Made by a program: the position numbers and the translations under genes. A DNA stretch of 64,000 nt from Tyto alba (Eukaryota > Chordata > Aves > Strigiformes > Tytonidae), in NCBI RefSeq assembly GCF_018691265.1, contig NW_024881316.1, forward strand, positions 28,579,319 to 28,643,318, written 5' to 3'. The notes beneath the pieces are model-generated. The model saw nothing but the letters and a program-made list of their open reading frames with translations. It did no database searches and had not been told where the DNA came from. Below are positions 57,869-64,000 of the stretch, one piece after another; position 1 is the first letter of the stretch; the number at the start of each line of letters is the position of its first letter.

Positions 57869-60495
57869 CTGGAGGAAGACAGCAGCAGAAGCAGAGGGAC
57901 CTGCCCTCCCAGGGCTTACCCAAACCCACACGTGTTCCCTGCCAGAGCAACGAAGACCCTGCTTGCAATGGCAAAACTAGCGCAAGTAGAAAATATTAAG
58001 ACTTGATCTTTTTGTGTATCTGGTACTGCTGAAAATAGTAGAGGTTTTTCAAGACCTTTCAATCGTTCCCTGCTAGCTGTCAGTTCCTCTGCCCTCCCAA
58101 GGAAACAACTTTGCACCGTAGCTGCTGATGAGCTGCACCCCCCTGCAAAGGCAGCCTGTGCTAAAATGTCTCCCACCCACGGTAGTGCGAGTAAGAAGCA
58201 GGTCTTGTCAGTTTATTTTATTGTATTCTAATGAGATGGCCCAGACTTGTCCAATTATGTTTCTTCAAGATTTTACTAGATTGTTACTGTCCAATATCCA
58301 ATTTCACATATACACCGGTGAACCTTCATGCTAATTTAATGTCAAAACAGAACTTGCTAATGATTCGTCTGCTTTGTGGGATTTTTAGTAAAAATATTTT
58401 CTTCTCTTATCATCCTCTACTTTAGTTTACTATTCCCAATTAGATACCAAGAACATAATTAAAAGATGATGATTTTGTTGAAAGGACAAGTTACACTTAA
58501 AAAAGATACATCATATTTACCATATATCAGATAGTTTGATATTGTATCAATGTATCATCTCATAACAAATCACATTTAAATATGTATATTGTCTCCTTTT
58601 CTTTTTGAATGAAAGGAAATGTTAAGGAAGAGAAATCTCAGAAATATTCTGAAAACATTACAACACCCATACTAATATGCATTCTTTCAGATTGAATTAC
58701 ATTTCAAAAAATGTAAATTTTCAGAAAAACATTTTGTAATTAAAGGAAGTATTGACACCAACAACAGAAGTGTTTCTTTACCAGAGTTTTTAACTAAAAG
58801 TGACAGACATTAAAGCAAAGAGGAACTCAATAACTGCATAATCTATTTTGTATATCTGAATCAAATCTAAATAACAGGAAGCACCCTAGAAGAAAAGGTA
58901 TAGTGTTATAACAACTCCAGATAGCATAGCTGAGCTCCAGGTACTGCCTTTGGCTTCATTACTCCTTTTATCCAAGTCACCATGACAAGTTAAGGTGAAA
59001 CACAGTTTTGATAATTTTTTTGATGGCCCAGGAAAGAAAATATGATTATCACTATGACACGTTTCAGATTCGTGTTAGCATGAATTTGCATTAGCATGAA
59101 CTAATTATAATTGTCCTATGATTAACAAGTACTTACGAATCTTTTAAAAGTTATCATCTAAAGTATAATCCCTCCACACAGACTAAATAGAGTAACTAGG
59201 CAAGCCTGTGGGGAAAAAAACCTATGTACTCTGGAATTAGCAGCACATCTAGCTCTGAAATGATCCAAAATAATACCTTAAGACAGTCTTTTCCCTATTT
59301 AATAGAATAGGAAAACAAGTGGTGGTACCAGCAGCAGCCACAAACCCTACTTCCCTCTGACTTCCTCTTCAGTATATAGACACTTTGAGAATAATACATC
59401 AGCAACAATAAAAACTCCTTTATATCTTTCACTTTTCATAGGTTTAAACTCCTTACAGACAAAACAAGACTTTGCTATAGTGATCCATATATTTGTGACT
59501 TCCAGGTCCAATTACTGTAATTGGCTGCACTTACAAGAGAATCCACGAATTATTTAAGATGCCTCAGACTAAACACAGCATGATAAATACAGATCTATTG
59601 GGAACACTTGTTTATTGTTCAAATAATTGCACCATTGTCCAAAACTAGACTTTTAAAAATATGGAACAATGTCAGAGTTCTCTGAATCTGAGAGATGATG
59701 ATGTCGTTCCTCCCAGGGTAACATTGCTGTGCGGAAGAGACCAACACTTTTCAGCTGATGCTGTAATTTCTTTTTCCAAAAGCAAATGAATAGGAGGATA
59801 AACTTCAGGACAAAACCAACTGTATTTTCAACTTGCCTTCAGATGAGGTATTCCTAACCAACTCATCAGATGTAGTCATTGCACTCCACATAAAGCAACC
59901 AACACAAACAAAATCACTTGTTCCTGCAATTGGACCTGTGAAACAGGTTTTGGTGACCACCAGAAATCACAAACATTTCTTCTGCCTGTTACCACCATGA
60001 GCAGCAGTAGCATCTCCTACCTCACTGCAATACCTAGATGTGAGATATCCTGCCTCTGATATGGAATGTGTGGGTCATGGCGCAGAAATATCTGTAGTGG
60101 ACCGCTAATACTCCAAAGGTTGGTCACAATTCTCCACAGAGGTTCCGCAGGGACAAGACCCTAAGCCTCATCTTGTGCTGAAGGAGGGATGGGCAAAGAC
60201 TATCCTTGAAGTGAGGGGCTGACAGAACACTCCCACAGTGGTGGAGGGTGGCAGCTAGTGATTTCCAGGGTCTGGAAGGTGACTGAGCCTGGTCCACAGG
60301 TCACACAAAGGAATTAATGGGTAATAGCAGTTAGATATTCCCTTCTGTGGGGACACGCACTGATCTGCTGACCAGACCATCTGTTTCAGGAGTTTGCTGC
60401 TTGCCTGGAGCCCAGGTCCTGCACGTCCCAGAGCATTTGCAGAGGTTCACCCAGGCCCTGCACTACAACTCTGAGCTGCATCCAGGATGGAAGAA
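57869..60495. other. AT-rich non-coding stretch
   Basis: I see no gene. A minus-strand acceptor of high quality (TGTCTGTCACTTTTAG) ends at 58799 but is followed by only 12 bases before a donor-like GTAAAG. From about 60060 the sequence becomes GC-richer towards the old CR1, and part of 60060-60495 may be further diverged LINE sequence. Confidence 0.5.
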
Positions 60496-60965
60496 GGGAT
60501 CACTTAAGCTAACTGGATAAAGCAAGTCCATGGGGTTGGGTGAGATGTGTCCAAGCGGTTCAAGGTGATGACTGCGAGTCCTCTCTCTGTCATTTTTGGA
60601 AGATGGTCACCTTCTCAGGGCAGAAGGTAGGGGGATCCTGAGAAAGAGAAGAGAAGGCTAAAAAAGTGCTCTGAAAGACAGAGCCAGACTCTGCTCATAA
60701 GCGCACAGTGAAGGGACCCAAGAAAGCAGTTTCAAGTTGCAGCAAAGGAAATTCTTACTGGGCATCAAGAAAAAAATATCCCAGAGTGTTGGGTTTGGGT
60801 TTGTTTCTTTTTTTGTGGAATCTCCATACTTGAAGATTTTCAAGACTCAGATGGGCAAAGCCCTGAGAAACCTGCTCTAACTTTGAAAGTAGCCCTGCAC
60901 CGAGCAGAGGGTTGGACTTGATGACTTCTAGAAGTCTCTTCCTACCTAAATTATTACACAGTTTT
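60496..60965 (+). mobile_element. Old CR1-clade LINE with internal deletion, plus strand
   Basis: The left part (GGGATCACTTAAG, GCAAGTCCATGGGGTTGGGT, CTCTGTCATTTTTGGAAG) matches the CR1 ORF2 region also present in copy B at about 50710-50820. The right part (GAGAAGAGAAGGCT, CTGAAAGACAGAGCCAGAC, GTTGGACTTGATGACTTCTA, CTTCCTACCTAAATTATT) matches the CR1 3' UTR. The whole reverse transcriptase core between them is missing, so one large deletion lies near 60615-60640. It is highly diverged and old. Confidence 0.75.
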
Positions 60966-61829
60966 GATAGATTTATAATATAAATTTATAATATATAAAT
61001 TTTAATTAATTTATTAGATTTAACATACAAACATACAATACAGTCAAATATCACACTAAAATATAAGACTAATATTCATCAGTTCCTCCATCTTCCTTCA
61101 AATATATTTATAATTGTTATATATATATGTATTTTTTTTTACTAATGAACCTTAAATTTGAATAATGAGCTCATTTACATCCACCTGCAAAACTCAAAAG
61201 CCTTGTAGAATCATAGAAGCTTTAGGAGCCAGTTAAAGACTGCTATTCCCTCAGAAGTTACAAAGTAGTCACCTCAGGGCTTCAATCGTGTAATTAATTT
61301 AAGAATAAGCTGTGGAGAGTGATTTGACACAATAAGTCGCTTATGAAAAGAAATCTTTGACTGAGTCATTATGATTTATTTATCTTTAAACATCTGATTG
61401 TGTTTTGACCAAATAAAAATTCTAGAGGTTGCCATATATATCGGAGCAGAACAAACATCTTCATTTTCGTTCTCTAAAATACAAGATATGATAATAATAG
61501 ATTGGTTTTTTTCGCTACACTAATCTATTTAGATACAAAGTATGTACGTGCTTTGCAATGCCTAGACTGCGAGGTCTCCTAGTTGGAAATTGCGGTACTA
61601 CAGTGGTAGGGATAAACTACAAGGTTGCACATGGAAAGGCAGCCCTACCAGGAAAAGGGTGCCCTAGTATTATTCTCGTTACTGCGGTACTATGAGGGTC
61701 CACACTGAAATGATGCAGATAAAAGTGAATATAGAGCAAGGCTACAGCAAATCAGAGTAAATATTTTCAGGCTAGGGAATTTTAAGCTCTTTAGCAGATA
61801 GGTCCTGGCTACGTCCCCACACTCATCAC
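60966..61829. other. AT-rich non-coding stretch
   Basis: It begins with very AT-rich DNA (60966-61020) and an AT dinucleotide run near 61117-61130 followed by nine T. No gene is seen. A lone GTAGAATCATAGAA at 61205 recalls a CR1 end but has no supporting body. Confidence 0.6.
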
Positions 61830-62330
61830 TTGCCGGAGTTGGCTGACAGGTTGTCAGCATGCACACACACATATGCACTGCAGATACCACTGCTGCCGTC
61901 CCTGCCGCAGAGATTTCTCATCTTCTCAGTTATATCTCCCGAGCAGAAGTCACAGTCCTCCTCATGGGTCAGCTTGGCTCCTACATGCCAAGCTGCTCTT
62001 TCCACAGGGCTCAGGGCTGAATTCCCACCAGGCAGAGCTGGCTGGAGCTGCAATAGCCTGCAGCAGGCGTACACGGAGGAAAAAAATCCTCCTGACTTGG
62101 GAACAGCCTCCAGTGAGCACACCAAAACCAGTGCTGGAGAAGTGGAGGTGCCTGGCCATTGGGGAAAGGGACTGGACCTGGTGGCACCAACCTGCACCAT
62201 GCCCCTGTTGCCTCACTGGGCACTACTTGACCCCTCAAAGGTTTTGTTAGAGGAGAGGTGAGAGGTCTCCTTTCTTCCACCTCACCCACACACTGCTGAA
62301 CAAAACCAGCCATGGCTTGGTCCCTCAGAT
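61830..62330. other. GC-richer segment with open frames on both strands
   Basis: About 500 bases are GC-richer than the surroundings, with overlapping open frames of 100-143 codons on both strands. On the plus strand, 62008-62257 lies between an acceptor-like CTGCTCTTTCCACAG and a donor-like GTGAGA and is open in one frame. I recognise no protein. Open frames on both strands over the same DNA point to base composition rather than selection. Confidence 0.3.
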
Positions 62331-64000
62331 TTTAGTCTGGGAGAGTGTTGTGGAATATGTTTTTATTGTGGCTTGTCAGAAGAAGTCTTTTTAATGCAAA
62401 GTATCAATAAATTGTGTGATTCAAAAGCAAAGATTATTCAGATAATAATACATACATGGTAAATGCCAGAGAATCCCCAGTGTTTTTTCTCCTTGCTGCT
62501 CTGGAATTGTATTTAAGATTTATGTGTGACACACACGGATCTTAAAGATTTTGATACCTATATTTGCACTACTGAAACAAATCCATTAAGCACGTAAAAC
62601 AGTAATAGACCTTCCCTGCATCTTTGTTAGAAAGAAACTAATCTTAATTAAAATTTAAAGTTTATGGTTTTGTACTAGGACTTGGCAACAAAACTCTCCC
62701 AATGGCCTGCTTTATTCTACTATGTAGGAGTCACAAAGAAATTCAGTTAAAAAATTATGAGTAAGGTGAGAGAGGATGTTTTAAATATAAAGGTTACCAC
62801 AATAAAAATAAAAAAGGAAACATCCTGTTTACCTGCATTTATGTTCCCGGTATCACAGTTCTTTCCAACTGTGATTCAGAGAATAACTCATGTACCAGAA
62901 GTGGTGAATCATGGCTCAAACCAGCAAGGAAGTCACTTAATACTTTATAATTTATTAGTAGTTTAACTATGACATATGGTTGCTTTTAGCAGCTATTTTC
63001 TATATCCAATTCCAAGTTTATTAATAGCTAAGAAATAGAAGTCACCTATATAAGTGGGGGAAGCTGAAGTCCCCGCTGTACTAGGACCAGAGTCTATCTG
63101 TTAAAACTATCTGGTATTACACTTCAAAGGTAGCTTTTATACATTTGTCACTTTGGAGAACTTGAGACTCCAGGCGTAAGTAGCACTCTCTACCCTTGAT
63201 GGGACAACTGCAGAGATGTATCTGCAATTTCATCTAGCCATTTCCCCCGGCCAGCTGAAAGATGTCCTGAAAACTGGGAACCCGGCATAGTTTTTCCAAC
63301 AGTTGCTTTGCTGTTCCATGTAAATCAAGTCCATTTTGTCATCTTTTGGCCCAACATACAAACTGAACTAGCAGCAGAATTCATGCATACACAGAACTGG
63401 GACGTTTCACTCCTGATGGACAACTGCAAGCGATGGCAGAAAAACAGAGAAGGGAGGGTTATTTTTAGGGATACTTATTTCATAGATTTAGGCTACACAA
63501 ATTTTTCATGCAAAGAGAACAAACAGAGAAGGATGCCTGTGCCTTGTTCATGCCCTTGGCAATGTTTGATAGCACAGCAGGATATAGATTTCAGAACACA
63601 AAGCAACTACCCACACCTCCTTCCCCAACGAGCAGGCATTCTTATGGATATAATAGCTTTCTCTTTAAGTCAGAAATTTATCTTTATTTCCCATGTTTCA
63701 TTCAATATTGAACAATTTGATAGCTTATTGCGAGCCACAGTCATTTGGGGAGATTTTGCTGAAGGTGAGATAAAACAAGGATAACTCTCAGTAAGCAGGT
63801 TATAATTTTTTCAATTCCTGTTGAACAGTTATGCTTCTGGCGAGGATTTTTGAGGAAGGAGACTGAATAATTTGTGCAGTCGGTTTTTGAGAATACAAAA
63901 TGGAAGAGCGGCAGGGCAGTTTTAATCTGTGAGCTGATGATAGCACACTTAAAACTATGTAGATTCAATAGGTTGCTCTAATCTTTAATCAGCTTAAGGT
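62331..64000. other. AT-rich stretch, one long chance-level open frame
   Basis: No gene or named repeat is seen. From about 63303 to a stop at 63782-63784 one plus-strand frame is open for about 158 codons, after an acceptor-like TTTTTCCAACAG. The translation has no domain I know. In a window this AT-rich and this long, one such frame is near the upper limit of what chance gives. Confidence 0.45.

Noticed and set aside
61205..61220. GTAGAATCATAGAA, similar to a reversed CR1 end
   Set aside because: No 3' UTR sequence follows, so a 14-base match is not evidence of an insertion.
1..64000. tRNA, rRNA, CRISPR array, operon or bacterial-type genes
   Set aside because: Reading both strands I found no cloverleaf with box sequences, no rRNA blocks, no spaced direct-repeat array and no operon-like gene packing. 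The DNA is vertebrate-type.

Overview
The window looks like a stretch of bird nuclear chromosome. The main evidence is repeats: eight CR1 (chicken-repeat-1 type) LINE copies or fragments, several ending in the CR1 hallmark of tandem ATTCTATG-like octamers, plus three LTR elements. I cannot name the species. The background is AT-rich, with many poly(A), poly(T) and AAAC-type simple repeats. I see no rRNA or tRNA gene, no CRISPR array, and no gene I can identify by homology. The sequence is best read as long intron(s) or an intergenic desert.

Layout. 1-18 kb: AT-rich single-copy sequence with one CR1 3' end (8.8 kb), a small CpG-rich patch (13.2-13.4 kb), and several exon-like segments (minus strand 10.6-10.8 kb; plus strand 12.4, 15.2 and 18.1 kb). 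19.2-20.2 kb: a plus-strand CR1 3' half. 20-36 kb: AT-rich sequence, AAAC repeats, a purine tract, a minus-strand CR1 (32.4-32.8 kb) and a second CpG-rich patch (34.0 kb). 36.5-38.3 kb: CR1 copy A, split by a minus-strand LTR of 489 bp. 38-49 kb: AT-rich sequence with one old CR1 (41.0-41.3 kb). 49.2-52.9 kb: CR1 copy B, split twice. The first insertion is a 1,167-bp solo LTR with a perfect 5-bp target duplication. The second is a 686-bp internally deleted provirus with a perfect 6-bp duplication. 53-64 kb: AT-rich sequence with a minus-strand CR1 (55.8-56.1 kb) and a deleted old CR1 (60.5-61.0 kb).

No element here looks active. All three CR1 copies that retain the reverse transcriptase region have lost the catalytic Asp-Asp motif, and the LTR elements have no gag, pol or env. 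The nesting gives relative ages: CR1 copies A and B were in place before the LTR elements landed in them.

Several segments have a good splice acceptor, an open frame and either a donor or a poly(A) signal. Some join in compatible phase. Decoy exons are common in AT-rich introns, so all are given low confidence. They are the most useful targets for RNA-seq or protein homology searches.
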